Program-made: the position numbers and the translations under genes
Source: Streptomyces sp. MMG1121
Lineage (GTDB): Bacteria; Actinomycetota; Actinomycetes; Streptomycetales; Streptomycetaceae
Direction: 5' to 3'
Length of the DNA: 38,626 nt
NCBI RefSeq assembly: GCF_001280015.1
Contig: NZ_LGDV01000220.1
Span: 1 to 38,626, forward strand
Notes under the pieces: model-generated
The model's input: only the letters and a program-made list of their open reading frames with translations
Told to the model about the DNA's origin: nothing
Databases searched by the model: none
Part shown: positions 26,884 to 36,121 of the stretch, one piece after another
Numbering within the stretch: the first letter of the stretch is position 1
Layout of the letters: the number at the start of each line of letters is the position of its first letter

Positions 26884-27792
26884 ATGGCATCCGAGAGCGC
26901 GAACAGCGAGGGAGCCGAGCTGGGCCGCTACCTGCGCGCCCGCCGGACCCAGACCAGCCCCGAACACGTCGGCCTCACCGTCGGCGCCGGCATCCGACGC
27001 ACCCCCGGCCTGCGCCGCGAGGAACTGGCCACCCTTGCCGGCATTAGCATGGACTACTACGTACGCCTGGAACGCGGCAAGGAGACCCGCCCCAGCCCCT
27101 CCGTCCTCGACGCGCTCGCCCGCGCCCTGCATATGGACGACCAGGAACACCAGCACCTGCGCGAGCTCGCCGCCCGCGCCGCCCGCTACGCCCCTGAACC
27201 GCCGCCCGCTCCCGGCCGCACCGTGCGCCCGCACCTCAAGCTGCTGCTCGAATCGCTGCGCCCGAACTCGGCGTACGTCATCAGCCGCAGCATGGACATG
27301 CTCGCCTGGAACCCCGGCGGCCTCGCGCTCTACGCTGGCCTGGACGACTGGCCCGCCAAGCACCGCAACCTCGCCCGCTACCTCTTCCTGCACCCCGCGG
27401 CCCGCGACCTCTTCACCGACTGGGACCAGCAGATCACCGCCTGCGTCGCCCGCCTGCGCGCCATCGCCGGAACCGCCCCCGACGCACCCGACCTCACCAA
27501 CCTCGTCGGCGAACTCCTCCTCAAAAGCCCTGACTTCGCAGGGCTCTGGGAACGCTACGAAGTCACCGGACGCAAGCCCGCCCACAAGACGTTCCAGCAC
27601 CCCCAGGTCGGCATGCTCACCCTCACAGCCCAGTCCCTGCACGTCGAGGGCACCCCAGGCCAGCGCATCGGCGTCTACACCGCCGAACCCGGAACTCCCG
27701 ACCACGACGCCCTGCTTCTGCTCGACATGACCGCACCCGCCATGCCCAGCTCAGGCTCCTCGGACAGAAGCACCTCACCCCGACCGAGCTGA
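26884..27792 (+). CDS. XRE-family transcriptional regulator with MmyB-like ligand domain
   Basis: 302 aa from ATG 26884 (GGAG close upstream); the open frame extends to 26686 but that part is not conserved in character. The N-terminal helix-turn-helix (about residues 12-75) contains RRTPGLRREELATLAGISMDYYVRLERG, the classic start of this Streptomyces family. The C-terminal half (about 100-290: LLESLRPNSAYVISRSMDMLAWNPGGLALY, then LARYLFLHPAARDLF) is the MmyB-like domain thought to bind a small hydrophobic ligand. It is divergent from the AKR-ADH-AKR operon and is the natural candidate for its repressor or activator. Confidence 0.93.
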   Translation: MASESANSEGAELGRYLRARRTQTSPEHVGLTVGAGIRRTPGLRREELATLAGISMDYYVRLERGKETRPSPSVLDALARALHMDDQEHQHLRELAARAARYAPEPPPAPGRTVRPHLKLLLESLRPNSAYVISRSMDMLAWNPGGLALYAGLDDWPAKHRNLARYLFLHPAARDLFTDWDQQITACVARLRAIAGTAPDAPDLTNLVGELLLKSPDFAGLWERYEVTGRKPAHKTFQHPQVGMLTLTAQSLHVEGTPGQRIGVYTAEPGTPDHDALLLLDMTAPAMPSSGSSDRSTSPRPS

Positions 27793-27892
27793 CCCCGTGC
27801 CCAGCAGGTCGGCGCCCGTGGCACGAGGAGTAGCGTGTAAAAGGCGAGGCGAGTCCTGTGATCGCCCCGATTCCCGAAGACGGGTGATGCTC

Positions 27893-28374
27893 ATGACCGG
27901 CTCCGATGCATGGCCTGTTTCCCGGCATCTGCCCAGCGGTGATCACGAGGCCGTGCAGCCGGGGTGTGCGTTGCTCCGGCTGGAGACCACGGAGTCGCGC
28001 GAAGGTGTCCTCGACGGTGCGTGGTGGCCGCGGTCGCGCGACATCGCCGCCGAGCTGCCCGCGCTGCTCAGCGCCCTCACCGGCCATCTCGGCCCCTCAC
28101 GCACGTCGGGCTGGACACCACGGCCTGGGAAGGGCTCCCGACGCGGATCGTCGTCGACGACCGGGTGGTACACATCGACTCCTTTCCGCTGGGCGACGAC
28201 ACCGTGCTGATCACCCGAGGCGACCAGGACATCTTCTCGCTGCTGGTGGTTCCGCCGGACACTGCACCCGAGGCCGCCCGCGTCGCGATGGCCCAGGCCG
28301 GCCGGGCCGACAACGTCACCCAGGCGAATCAGATACTCATCGACACCCGAAGCGCGCAGGTGCCGCCGGAGTGA
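27893..28374 (+). pseudogene. DUF5994-type protein gene, one-base frameshift
   Basis: Two frames join to one protein of about 160 aa. Residues in the first frame (27893 onwards) include CALLRLETTESREGVLDGAWWPRSRDIAAELPALL. The frame breaks near 28091-28097 (GGCCCCTCACG), and the second frame continues VGLDTTAWEGLPTRIVVDDR and on to LLVVPPDTAPEAARVAM. One missing C in the C-run restores a continuous reading. The GxLDGAWWPRS motif matches the small DUF5994 proteins of actinomycetes, of unknown function; a related broken copy lies at 29710. The start could be 27887 or 27893. The stop lies 2 bp from that of the phosphatase gene on the other strand. Decay or sequencing error cannot be separated by reading alone. 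Confidence 0.7.
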
Positions 28375-28376
28375 GG

Positions 28377-29603
28377 TCAGCCGCGCCACTCCACCAGGAG
28401 CAGCGTCGCGTCATCCGTCGTGTGTCCGCCCCGCGCCCGCTTGAGCGTGTGGGACAGGGACCGCGCCACCGCCCGGATTCCGCGGCCGGTTCTCTCCAAC
28501 TGGTTCACCCAGTCGATCATCAGGTCCTCCCCGAACTCGTCCTCCCCGGTCTTGTGCTCCTCGATCAGTCCGTCCGTGAAGCAGAGGAGGCGGTCCCCCG
28601 GCTCCAGCTTCATCTCGCTCGTCTGCGGCTGCGGACCCCCGAAACCGACAGGGAGGGTCGTCGGACCGGTCAGCCGGAGTGTGACGCGGTGATCACGGAC
28701 GAGCATCGGTGACGGGTGCCCGGCGTTGACCCACTGAAGATGCCCCGTCGTGGTGTCCAGCTGCAGCATCTGCGCCGTGACGAAGTGCTCGGGGCCGAAC
28801 TGGTCCGCCACTGCGCGGTCCATGAAGGCGTAGATCTCCGGCAGCCCGGTGCCGGCGCGGCGGGCGTGGCGGTAGGCGCCGATGGCCACGGTCGCCATCG
28901 TGGCCGCGTCCAGGCCGTGTCCCATCGCGTCGATCATGGCCACGTGGAGGGCGTCTCCGTTGAGGGCGTAGTCGAAGCTGTCACCCGCCACGTCATAGGC
29001 GGGTTCCAGGATCCCGGCCACGGCGACCCGCGGCATGATCATCGCCAGCGGTGGCAGCAGAGCCCACTGGATCTCGGCGGCGACGCTCATCGGTTCGCGG
29101 CGTCGGACACCGAAGAAGAGGTCGGAGTAGCCGTGCTTGGTCACCAGTAGGTCGGCCACCAGGCCGGCGAGCCTGCGCAGCATGCGGCGGTCGTGTTCAT
29201 CGACGCTGTCCAACGTCACTGCCATGACTCCGACCTGATCGCCGCCGTCCAGCAGTGGCAGCAGGATTCGCACGCCGTCGTCCTCGGGCAGTTCGACGGG
29301 GAGAGCGTCGAGAAAGCAGCGGCCCGCCTCGGAGTCGTCGATCACCTGTGGTTCCCCGTCCGTGAGGCCGTCGCCGGGCAGGGGGACGAGCAGCAGTTGG
29401 CCGTAGTCCTGCAGCAGCACCTGCGGCCGGCGACCCCCGAGCCGCTCCACCACGTCAGCGACCAATGGCCCGATGAGATGGGGCGGCAGTTCATGCGCGT
29501 GATCGAGGACCTCTCCCAGCAGAGCTTCCCCGAAGCTCTCGGAGCGGTCCGCGCGCTGTCCGGCCGTCATCCCCTCACCCGCCATGATCCGAGTCGATCG
29601 CAT
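28377..29603 (-). CDS. SpoIIE/RsbU-type PP2C phosphatase with GAF-like domain
   Basis: 408 aa from 29603; in-frame ATGs at 29585 and nearby are alternatives, and none has a clear ribosome site. Residues about 20-165 look like a GAF-type sensor. The phosphatase domain (about 175-405) has AAEIQWALLPP (the usual linker to the SpoIIE domain), EPAYDVAGDSFDYA, VAMIDAMGHGLDAA, WVNAGHPSPMLVR, LCFTDGLIEEH and DDATLLLVEW, which carry the metal-binding Asp residues. Such enzymes dephosphorylate STAS anti-sigma antagonists in partner-switching systems. A STAS protein gene lies 0.8 kb upstream on the same strand, so a functional pair is plausible. No anti-sigma kinase (RsbW type) is nearby. Confidence 0.9.
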   Translation of the reverse strand: MRSTRIMAGEGMTAGQRADRSESFGEALLGEVLDHAHELPPHLIGPLVADVVERLGGRRPQVLLQDYGQLLLVPLPGDGLTDGEPQVIDDSEAGRCFLDALPVELPEDDGVRILLPLLDGGDQVGVMAVTLDSVDEHDRRMLRRLAGLVADLLVTKHGYSDLFFGVRRREPMSVAAEIQWALLPPLAMIMPRVAVAGILEPAYDVAGDSFDYALNGDALHVAMIDAMGHGLDAATMATVAIGAYRHARRAGTGLPEIYAFMDRAVADQFGPEHFVTAQMLQLDTTTGHLQWVNAGHPSPMLVRDHRVTLRLTGPTTLPVGFGGPQPQTSEMKLEPGDRLLCFTDGLIEEHKTGEDEFGEDLMIDWVNQLERTGRGIRAVARSLSHTLKRARGGHTTDDATLLLVEWRG

Positions 29604-29709
29604 TAGCGGGCTGGGACGGTGCAGGGTCTGCCAGTGTCATCGCTCCATCGACGGGTCGTAGGTGCCCCGGGACTGGCCCCGTCACCCGGGTCCGTCCGGA
29701 TCGGGCCTC

Positions 29710-30220
29710 TCACCTGAGTCCGGACCCTCCTTCCGACTCCCATGTGCCTTGTCCGTCGAGGCCGCTCTCGACGAGTGCCAGCAGGCGCGGAGCCGACAGT
29801 GGGTTCCCGGGGTCGGCGGCAGCGGTCAGCAGCCGGGTGGCGGCTCCGGCCGGCTCGTCCGGGGGGATCACCAGCAGTTCCCAGCGTCCCACGGTGCCGC
29901 AGTCCACGGTGATGGCATGCACCTCGGCGGCAAGATCGGTCAGGACCACCTCGATCACATGGCCGGGCGCCATCACCTCCTGCGGGGCATCGGGCCAGGT
30001 GGCGGTCCCCACGGTGACGCGGGTGACGGTGCCGACGCTCGGATCCAAGGAGGACCAGCGCGGGCAGCTCCAGTTCCAGTGCGTCGCAGCGCGGCCACCA
30101 CGCGCCGTCCAGCGGGCCATGGCTGACGCCCACCGTGAGGCGCAGCCGGGGCAAAGGCATCCGGTAGGAGCGGCCTTCATCTGGTGCCGTGCCTTCGGCG
30201 GGCTCTGTGATGGCGTTCAT
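29710..30220 (-). pseudogene. Second DUF5994-type protein gene, one-base frameshift
   Basis: The frame starting at ATG 30220 (MNAITEPAEGTAPDEG) gives LPRLRLTVGVSHGPLDGAWWPR and ELELPALV. Near 30049-30053 (GGAGGA on the plus strand) it must shift to continue VGTVTRVTVGTATWPDAPQE, then TVDCGTVGRWELLVIPPDEP and AADPGNPLSAPRLLALVE. A net one-base insertion explains it. It shares GPLDGAWWPR and the ELLVIPPD block with the gene at 27893, so the island holds two diverged copies that flank the phosphatase, both broken by one base. Confidence 0.65.
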
Positions 30221-30421
30221 CGTGCGATCCCGTTCCGGGCGGCTTCCGGCCGCCCGTGTCTGCCACTCGCCGGGAACGGCGCCGCCGTGGTCGTGCGCCC
30301 GAAAGCTCTCGGTACGTGTCAGGCTACTCCCGGCCGTGGCGGGCGGCCTGGTGCGCAGCCATCGCGGAGAGGCAGACAGCCGGCCGGTACGCGACCGCCG
30401 GCTCATCGCCCCTCTGCCAAA

Positions 30422-31396
30422 TCATCGGGGTGCCAAGGCCAGCCCTTCGACGGACAGGGTCAGCACACACGGGGCGACGGCGCCGGGCAGCCCGACGACC
30501 TCACCCATGTTCTGCCAACCCCAGGACGAGAAGGCGGCTTGTCCTGCCTGGTCGGCAGGATGCAGCAGGGTGACCCCGAGGCAGGAGTGCAGGTCTGTGA
30601 GCAGACGCTGCTGCAGGCGGCGGGCGATAGCGCGGTGCTGAGCGTGCGGATGGGCCACCACCTGGGTGATGACGACGAACCGTGCGCGGGAGGTGAGCCG
30701 ATGGATGATCCCCCGGAGCGTTCCGTCGAACCCCCGCCGGCCGGAACCGTCAGGACCCACCGGAAAACCGAAGGCGCAACCGACCAGCACCGTCGTCTCT
30801 GCGACCAGCAGGGCGAAGCCGGGGCGGTGGGCAGTGACCGCCAGGCGGTGCAGGAAGTCTCCACGGTCGTGGTACGCCTCGCCGGGGGTGCCCGCGACGG
30901 ACTCCGCAGCCAGGTCCGCGATGTCCTCGCGCATGTCTTCGGCCTGCCAGCGGGTCAGCCGGCGAAGCCGGATCCCGTCCTTGAGGACCGGCTGATCCGG
31001 CCGACGAGCGGGATCCCCGGGCGCCCGCGGCGCGGTACTCAGAAGGTCGCCGGATGCGGAAGGCGGCACGGGACTCACCTGGCCGGTAAGGAGCAGCGAA
31101 GTGGATCCGGTGGCATCGAGGAGCCGGGTGATCTGCGCGCACGGGTGCTGCAGCCTCAGGCAGGCGTGGACCCGGCCGGCGCGCAGTGATGCCGACCGGA
31201 GGACATCCAGGCCCCCCGCGTCGCAGGAGCCGACCGTGGTCAGGTCGATGTCGATCACGGTGACACCGTCCAGCAGACACTGCTCCAACGCGGCTCGCAG
31301 CAGCGGCGCCGTGGCTGGCCCGATGTCACCGGCAAGCGTGACGAACGTCCGCTCCCCTCGGTTCCGCCTATGAATGTCCAACCGGGAAAGGGTCAT
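30422..31396 (-). CDS. STAS domain - GNAT acetyltransferase fusion
   Basis: 324 aa from the ATG at 31396, with GGGGAGG 5 nt upstream; the frame extends further but the leader is Arg/Pro-rich noise. Residues about 8-105 are a STAS (anti-anti-sigma) domain: FVTLAGDIGPATAPLLRAAL, VTVIDIDLTTVGSCDAGGLD. The Ser/Cys stretch is where the phosphorylatable Ser sits in SpoIIAA-like proteins. After a linker, residues about 130-310 look like a GNAT acetyltransferase: ALLVAETTVLVGCAFGFPVG, then VVITQVVAHPHAQHRAIARR (the acetyl-CoA pyrophosphate-binding turn, with A in place of the usual G) and a final FSSWGWQNMGE. The fusion is unusual and could couple partner switching to acetylation. The SpoIIE phosphatase downstream is the likely partner. 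Confidence 0.8.
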   Translation of the reverse strand: MTLSRLDIHRRNRGERTFVTLAGDIGPATAPLLRAALEQCLLDGVTVIDIDLTTVGSCDAGGLDVLRSASLRAGRVHACLRLQHPCAQITRLLDATGSTSLLLTGQVSPVPPSASGDLLSTAPRAPGDPARRPDQPVLKDGIRLRRLTRWQAEDMREDIADLAAESVAGTPGEAYHDRGDFLHRLAVTAHRPGFALLVAETTVLVGCAFGFPVGPDGSGRRGFDGTLRGIIHRLTSRARFVVITQVVAHPHAQHRAIARRLQQRLLTDLHSCLGVTLLHPADQAGQAAFSSWGWQNMGEVVGLPGAVAPCVLTLSVEGLALAPR

Positions 31397-31850
31397 CACG
31401 CCTCCCCTTGGTGGGGGCGCGGCCCCGCGCGGGTGCTCGGCGCGGCCCCAGCCATGACGACTTCGCGCGGAGTTGCTTCGACCGCGGCGGACATGATGCC
31501 GACCCGTCTTCGGGCCGACGATCGGGGCGGCCCGGACTCGTCTCTCGCCGAGGACGACCCGGCGTGGCAGCCGGAATGCGTGATGCCCTCGGTACTTCAA
31601 CCGTACGTCGGCCGCAACCGGAAGCGGCTGCGCCGAGGGCGCGCCAGGACACTCCCGCTGACGCCGCGAGCGGTGAGGCCAGCGATGAGCAGGGCGGACC
31701 CTGTGCGGATGTCGGTGGCCTCCACCTCTGGCCGGTCAGCCGCTGCGGGCCGGTGAAGCGGCACTCGGTGGGGGGGAGAACTCGTGGAACTCGGCACCCA
31801 GGCGAGTCAGGTGGGGGCAAGAGGTTGCTCCCAAAGCGGAGGCATACAGC
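31397..31850. other. Intergenic region before att site 2, no supported gene
   Basis: About 450 bp. A 100-codon plus-strand frame from ATG 31454 to 31756 is open, Arg-rich and of unclear coding character; overlapping frames on both strands are equally long, so none can be supported. No repeats or RNA structure seen except the hairpin at its right end. Confidence 0.4.
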
Positions 31851-31892
31851 AGGTCAGGCCCAGTACTGATCTCTCAGTACCGGGCCTGACCT
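31851..31892. repeat. Long hairpin abutting att site 2
   Basis: Arm 31851-31869 (AGGTCAGGCCCAGTACTGA) and arm 31874-31892 are complementary at 18 of 19 positions, with a 4-nt loop TCTC. It ends 8 bp before the att core. An equally long hairpin stands in the same place before att site 3, but with largely different arm sequence, so position and shape rather than sequence are conserved. Confidence 0.8.
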
Positions 31893-31900
31893 GGTGTTAC

Positions 31901-31947
31901 GGCTGTCGGGGTGGCGGGATTTGAACCCACGACCTCTTCGTCCCGAA
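31901..31947. repeat. att site 2: internal 47-bp tRNA-Pro 3' segment
   Basis: Identical over 47 bp to sites 1 and 3. It separates the redox/phosphatase segment (23554-31900) from the rep-xis-int segment (31948-37535). The flank just before the core (CCTGACCTGGTGTTAC) resembles that of site 1 (CCTGACTCGGTGCTAC), extending the similarity beyond the identical core. Confidence 0.9.
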
Positions 31948-32099
31948 GCAACTTAGGCTGGCGCTCTGCCTTGGGTTGGTGTGCTCTTCACCTGCGCCGA
32001 TGGTCCGTACGCGTCCGTGCTAGTCCGCCAGTGTGCGTCGGCGTTGTCACGCAGTTAAACACTCACGCCTCGCGCTCCTTGCCATCAGCGCTGCCGCAA

Positions 32100-32417
32100 T
32101 CAGGTGCGGGGTCTCCGCGCCCGGGAGACTCGATGCCCCGCCTGGAGGACCAAGATCAGCACCGTGACCCAGAGGGCGCCGTCGAGAGTGTCCATGATCA
32201 TGACGACGGGGTGGGGCGCGATCAGCAGGCTCGGTACCTTGGCACTGATCAACCCCAGGCCGACGAGGAGGGGGAGCCATGCCCGATAGAAGCGCATGTC
32301 CTGATCGGGACTCTTTCCCTTCCGAACCCTGGTCCGCTCCCACCACTGGCCGCCGAGACTCATGAGGACCAGTGCGCACCCCATCGCGACTATGGACCAG
32401 TCCATGAACCGCAGCAT
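32100..32417 (-). CDS. Small membrane protein of the integrative element
   Basis: 105 aa from the ATG at 32417, with AAAGGAG 5 nt upstream, a near-perfect ribosome site that decides this start over the much longer open frame. Three hydrophobic segments (about residues 5-21, 45-62 and 70-92), the first followed by a charged loop (WWERTRVRKGKSPDQDM). No family recognised. It is the first gene right of att site 2; third-position GC is visibly lower than in the core genes. Confidence 0.65.
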   Translation of the reverse strand: MLRFMDWSIVAMGCALVLMSLGGQWWERTRVRKGKSPDQDMRFYRAWLPLLVGLGLISAKVPSLLIAPHPVVMIMDTLDGALWVTVLILVLQAGHRVSRARRPRT

Positions 32418-32876
32418 CACAACTCCTTTACCAGGAGGAGGATCCTCCTCCCACGGGTGATCACGGTCAAGGGGCCGACGCCGCGGTGCGTGGGCTGACG
32501 CCCCGGCACGGCCCGCACCTTGTGATACCCGCTCTAGGAGTTCGATCCGGGTCCGCTCTGACTGACGTCGTCGACTGATGCGACAGCCGGACAGAGTCAC
32601 TGGCGTGTGCCCTCGTCTGGCGTTGTTGATGTCAGCCGTGGATGTCAGAACCTTCCGATCCGTAGCCCTCCAGAGATGGGTCATTGAGGGTCACACAGGC
32701 TGCCGAGAAGCCCCTGGTGGCCGACGTAGGGCGCTGCCGGCTGCTGGGGTTGCTTGTACGTCGCTGCTGTACCGCAGACCTCGTGCTACACGCCCGAGCC
32801 AGTTGACCGGCTGGGATGCCGCAGTCCCACACGTTCAGGTGGCGACAAATCATCTATGAACACACATACCGTCCTC
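32418..32876. other. Intergenic region, nothing supported
   Basis: About 460 bp of lower-GC sequence. Short open frames exist on both strands (for example 32578-32859 plus, 32632-32853 minus) but none has a ribosome site with family-like sequence. It holds the upstream region of the 32417 gene. Confidence 0.4.
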
Positions 32877-33395
32877 TCAGAACGCGTCGGTCATCCCCGC
32901 AACTCCACCGACGAGCGCGCTGAGCAGCATCACAGCGCTCAGCGAGCCGAGCAGTACCAGCCGCGAGCGGGCTACTCGACGCTCACCGGCCTTGCTGCAG
33001 GCGGCCAGAATCCCTATGAGCAGCACCATCAGGCCGAGCAAGGAAATCGCCAGCCACCCGCACGAGGCCGCGATGCCTGGCTGCTCGTATCCGCCGGAGG
33101 CCGTCAGCTGCAACGCGACCGTGCTGCCGACGGGCAGGCGTGTGTCGATCGTGGCCTCAGGTTTCACGACGGTCCCGTCAGAGGAGCGGAAGATGCCGCT
33201 GCAGTGCGGATACCGGTGGCCCCCGACGTGCTCCCAGACGCATGCTTCGACCCGGAGATGACCCGGAGTGCCCGCCAGGCCCGTGGCGTAGGCAAGATGT
33301 GCTCCCGAGAACCAGGTCAGGGTGGCGCCTGCGGCAAGCAGACCGACGATCAGAAGCACCGGACGGCCTGCCCGGGGCCGACCGTAGCGATTCAT
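32877..33395 (-). CDS. Hypothetical membrane protein
   Basis: 172 aa; ATG at 33395 with GGAGGG about 8 nt upstream. One TM helix near residues 12-32, an extracytoplasmic loop of about 70 residues containing two Cys (CVWEHVGGHRYPHCSG), then hydrophobic helices at about 110-130 and 145-165. The two loop Cys could form a disulfide. Function unknown; genes of this sort are common cargo in actinomycete integrative elements. Confidence 0.65.
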   Translation of the reverse strand: MNRYGRPRAGRPVLLIVGLLAAGATLTWFSGAHLAYATGLAGTPGHLRVEACVWEHVGGHRYPHCSGIFRSSDGTVVKPEATIDTRLPVGSTVALQLTASGGYEQPGIAASCGWLAISLLGLMVLLIGILAACSKAGERRVARSRLVLLGSLSAVMLLSALVGGVAGMTDAF

Positions 33396-33812
33396 CCGTT
33401 GTCCCTCCGGGCGAGTCTGACCGGGACACTAGCTCGGGTCCGGCGCAACATCACTCATGGTGCGGCAAAGGCTAGGGCCAACACGCTTTCCAAGTCTGTT
33501 GGTGCTGGTCTGGGGCCCGTCCAAGGTCGTTCACCTGCGTCCGCCCGGGTACGGCGGTGCCGGTCGGTGATGTCGCTGTACGCCCCTGAACGGCGCCGGC
33601 CGCTGGCGAATGAGACGGAAACTGAGACGGGGACCGAGAGCGAGTGAGTGGTCGGAGCTAACCTGCCGGGCGTTGGTGGGCCGCCCCAACGCCTCGTGGG
33701 CTAGGGGCATGGCGGCCAAGGGTGACGTCGGGAGCTGAGTCACCGTCAGGTAGCAAGCGACTCCGCTCGAAGATCATCAAGAGTCGGCCTGCTGATGCGT
33801 TGTGTGCCCGAT
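33396..33812. other. Intergenic region, nothing supported
   Basis: About 415 bp between two minus-strand element genes. No frame with a convincing start or family resemblance on either strand, and no clear hairpin or repeat. Confidence 0.4.
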
Positions 33813-34385
33813 CTAGGGGTCGTACCACACCGGGAGCTCTTGAGCGACGCCTAACTCGACGCGCATGAGTGCTCGCACATGCTCCAGCTTCTCGATGACC
33901 GGGTCCAGGAGGCCGATGACCTGGTCGAGCCTCGTCTGACGAGCAGATGATTCCGGCTCGCGTGCTGCCTCCATCAGGAGTCTGTAGGCGAACGTGAGCT
34001 GGATATTCACGCGGCTCTCAACCGCGAGCACTCCCTCGCTTGCAATCATCTGAGCTTCAGCGCGGGCGTCCCGTTGGGCACGCCGCGCGCTGCCCACCTC
34101 AGCTGCTTCCGTGTCGGCGGGCCCTGATTTGAGGGCGTAAGCGTACGCCAGCATCGCGTCGCGGTAGTGGCGATCAAGCGCGTTCAACTGGACGTAACAA
34201 CTTCGAAGTTGATCGACTCTCCGCTGCTCTGCAGAAGCCCTCTGCTCTGCGACACGGACCCGCTCTGCCTGTTCGAACTCTCGCAGTTTGGCGCGCTGGG
34301 ACAGGGCTTGGGTGATTACTGTCGAAGCCAGCGTGCCAAGTACACCAACGATGGCTACGATCAAAGACACAGTCGCGCCGGACAT
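33813..34385 (-). CDS. Single-TM coiled-coil protein
   Basis: 190 aa from the ATG at 34385, with GGGGGTGGA directly upstream; the open frame extends to 34649 but lacks protein character there. One N-terminal TM helix (about residues 5-24) is followed by a long Arg/Glu/Gln-rich segment (REFEQAERVRVAEQRASAEQ and on) that should form a coiled coil. Helical regions continue to the end. Topology suggests a membrane-anchored cytoplasmic helix bundle. No recognised domain. It is divergent from the rep region. Confidence 0.7.
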   Translation of the reverse strand: MSGATVSLIVAIVGVLGTLASTVITQALSQRAKLREFEQAERVRVAEQRASAEQRRVDQLRSCYVQLNALDRHYRDAMLAYAYALKSGPADTEAAEVGSARRAQRDARAEAQMIASEGVLAVESRVNIQLTFAYRLLMEAAREPESSARQTRLDQVIGLLDPVIEKLEHVRALMRVELGVAQELPVWYDP

Positions 34386-34577
34386 TCCACCCCCGCCTGG
34401 GTGCTCAGCCAAGTCCCACTGCTGTGCAGACAGTAGCGAACGGACCCGGAGGCCCTCGCCTACCTCGGCTGCAACCACGGATGATCTTCGAGTCGAATCG
34501 CCTCCGCTGTGTGGGCGCGGTCGTGACTCCAACTTCAATGCGGGGTCCGTCTGCACCTCAGACGACGATAGTGAGCC
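34386..34577. other. Upstream region of the rep cluster
   Basis: A 190-bp divergent intergenic region between the coiled-coil gene and the 59-aa ORF. No clear operator repeats seen. Confidence 0.35.
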
Positions 34578-34757
34578 ATGACAGCGGGTTCGCCGACCGA
34601 TCAGGCGCGCGTGTACTTCGCCGCACCCCGCCGGCCTCAGCCACGCCATCGGGGCTTGTCGTCGACCACAGCAAGCCGCGACGGCTGGCCCGTTACGACG
34701 GCGCCGGAGCCCTCAGCTTGGGAAGCTGCGGTCATTTGGGGCCGGTTGAAGCGCTGA
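34578..34757 (+). CDS. Possible 59-aa protein upstream of rep
   Basis: ATG 34578 to TGA 34757. The frame reads like protein towards its end (SRDGWPVTTAPEPSAWEAAV followed by IWGRLKR), with Trp and acidic residues unlike noise in Arg-rich shadow frames. The ribosome site (GTGAG) is weak. AICEs often carry one or more small genes directly before rep. Not recognised. Confidence 0.4.
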   Translation: MTAGSPTDQARVYFAAPRRPQPRHRGLSSTTASRDGWPVTTAPEPSAWEAAVIWGRLKR

Positions 34758-34856
34758 GCTGGGTGAACGGCGGAGAAGGGACTCCGTCTGACACGGCTGC
34801 TTTCACCGTGGTTCCCCCCTGTTCCCCGCTGGATCTGGTGCGCTTGTGGTGCGGCC

Positions 34857-36121
34857 ATGGTGCGCCGGCTCTGGCGGCTCCCCGCCAGGCTGGGCACGCG
34901 AAGGTCACGGGGCTGTGACGACGTGAACACCACGACGGGCGAGATCGGCCGCGTGCTCCACCACCTCGACTCGACCGCCCTCCCCGCCGACCAACTGCTC
35001 GTCCGCTGCAACAACCGCCGCACCACCCGATGCCCGGCCTGCGCCGAGGTCTACCGGCGCGACACCTTCCACCTGATCACCGCCGGACTGCGCGGCGGCA
35101 AGGGCACTCCGGAACAGGTCGCCGCCCACCCGCGCGTGTTCGCGACGTTCACCGCCCCCGGCTTCGGCCCGGTCCACAACCGCCGCACCGACGGCCGCCC
35201 CTGCCGCTGCGGCACTCACCACGACCAGGACGACGACGCCCTCGGCACCCCGCTCGACCCGGACACGTACGACTACGAAGCGGCCGTCCTCTGGAACGCC
35301 CACGCCGGGCAGCTCTGGCGCCGCTTGTCGACGTACCTCCGCCGAGAGGTCGCCAAGCGCGCGGGCCTGTCACAGCGCCGGTTCCGCGAACACGCCCGCG
35401 TCTCCTTCGCCAAGGTCGCCGAGTACCAGAAGCGCGGCGCGGTCCACTTCCACGCCGTGATCCGCATCGACGGCCCGGCGGCGGAGACACCCCGCCCCCG
35501 CCTTGGGCAACGGCCGAACTCCTCACCGACGCCATCCGGGGCGCTGCCGGCAAGGTCCGCGTCGACGGCCCGGTCATCGACGGCCGCACCCACACCTTCG
35601 CCTTCGGCCACCAACTCGATGTCCGCACCATCCGCTCCGCCGACTTCAACGGTGGCCAGGAACTGACCGAGCGGGCCGTAGCCGCGTACATCGCCAAGTA
35701 CGCCACCAAGGGAGCGGAAACCGCCACGGGCGCCCTCGACCGTCCGCTGAAGTTCCTCGCCGAACTCGCCCAGCTCGACATCAGCGACCACGCCCGTCGC
35801 CTCATCCGTACCGCCTGGACCCTCGGGGCCCGCAAGGACCTGGAACACCTCCGCCTGCGCGCCTGGGCCCACATGCTCGGATTCCGCGGCCACTTCTCCA
35901 CCAAGTCCCGCCGCTACTCCACCACCCTCGGCGCCCTCCGCGACGCCCGCGCCGAATGGCGCCGAGCACAAACCGCAGCAGCCAACGGCCCGGAGACCGG
36001 CACGACGTACGTCCTCGCCCACTGGGTCTTCGCCGGTACCGGCCTCTCCGACGCCGAATCCTGGCTCGCCGCATCCCTCGAACCCGCACCCGGAACGGAA
36101 GGAGAACCGACGCATGCGTGA
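34857..36121 (+). pseudogene. RepSA-type replication initiator, one-base frameshift
   Basis: Joined frames give about 420 aa of the Rep protein typical of AICEs and Streptomyces plasmids of the pSAM2/SLP1 kind. The first frame has NTTTGEIGRVLHHLD, CNNRRTTRCPACAEVYRRDTF, GGKGTPEQVAAHPRVFATFT, KRGAVHFHAVIRIDG. The His-x-His is the metal-binding motif of rolling-circle initiators. Near 35488-35503 (a C-rich run) the frame shifts by a one-base loss and continues TPPPPWATAELL, AYIAKYATKGAE, RAWAHMLGFRGHFSTKSRRY and a YVLAHWVFAG ending. YIAKYATKGAE carries the catalytic Tyr and adjacent Lys residues. Rep homologs usually begin with about 60 more residues and a CxxPV-type motif; the start (34857 or earlier in frame from 34767) is uncertain. 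It overlaps xis by 8 bp. Confidence 0.75.

Noticed and set aside
31454..31756. 100-codon plus-strand frame before att site 2
   Set aside because: No ribosome site, no family resemblance, and equally long frames overlap it on both strands.
31911..32498. Frame beginning [12 protein letters not shown] at att site 2
   Set aside because: Again a translation of the tRNA-Pro 3' segment in another frame; no gene is implied.
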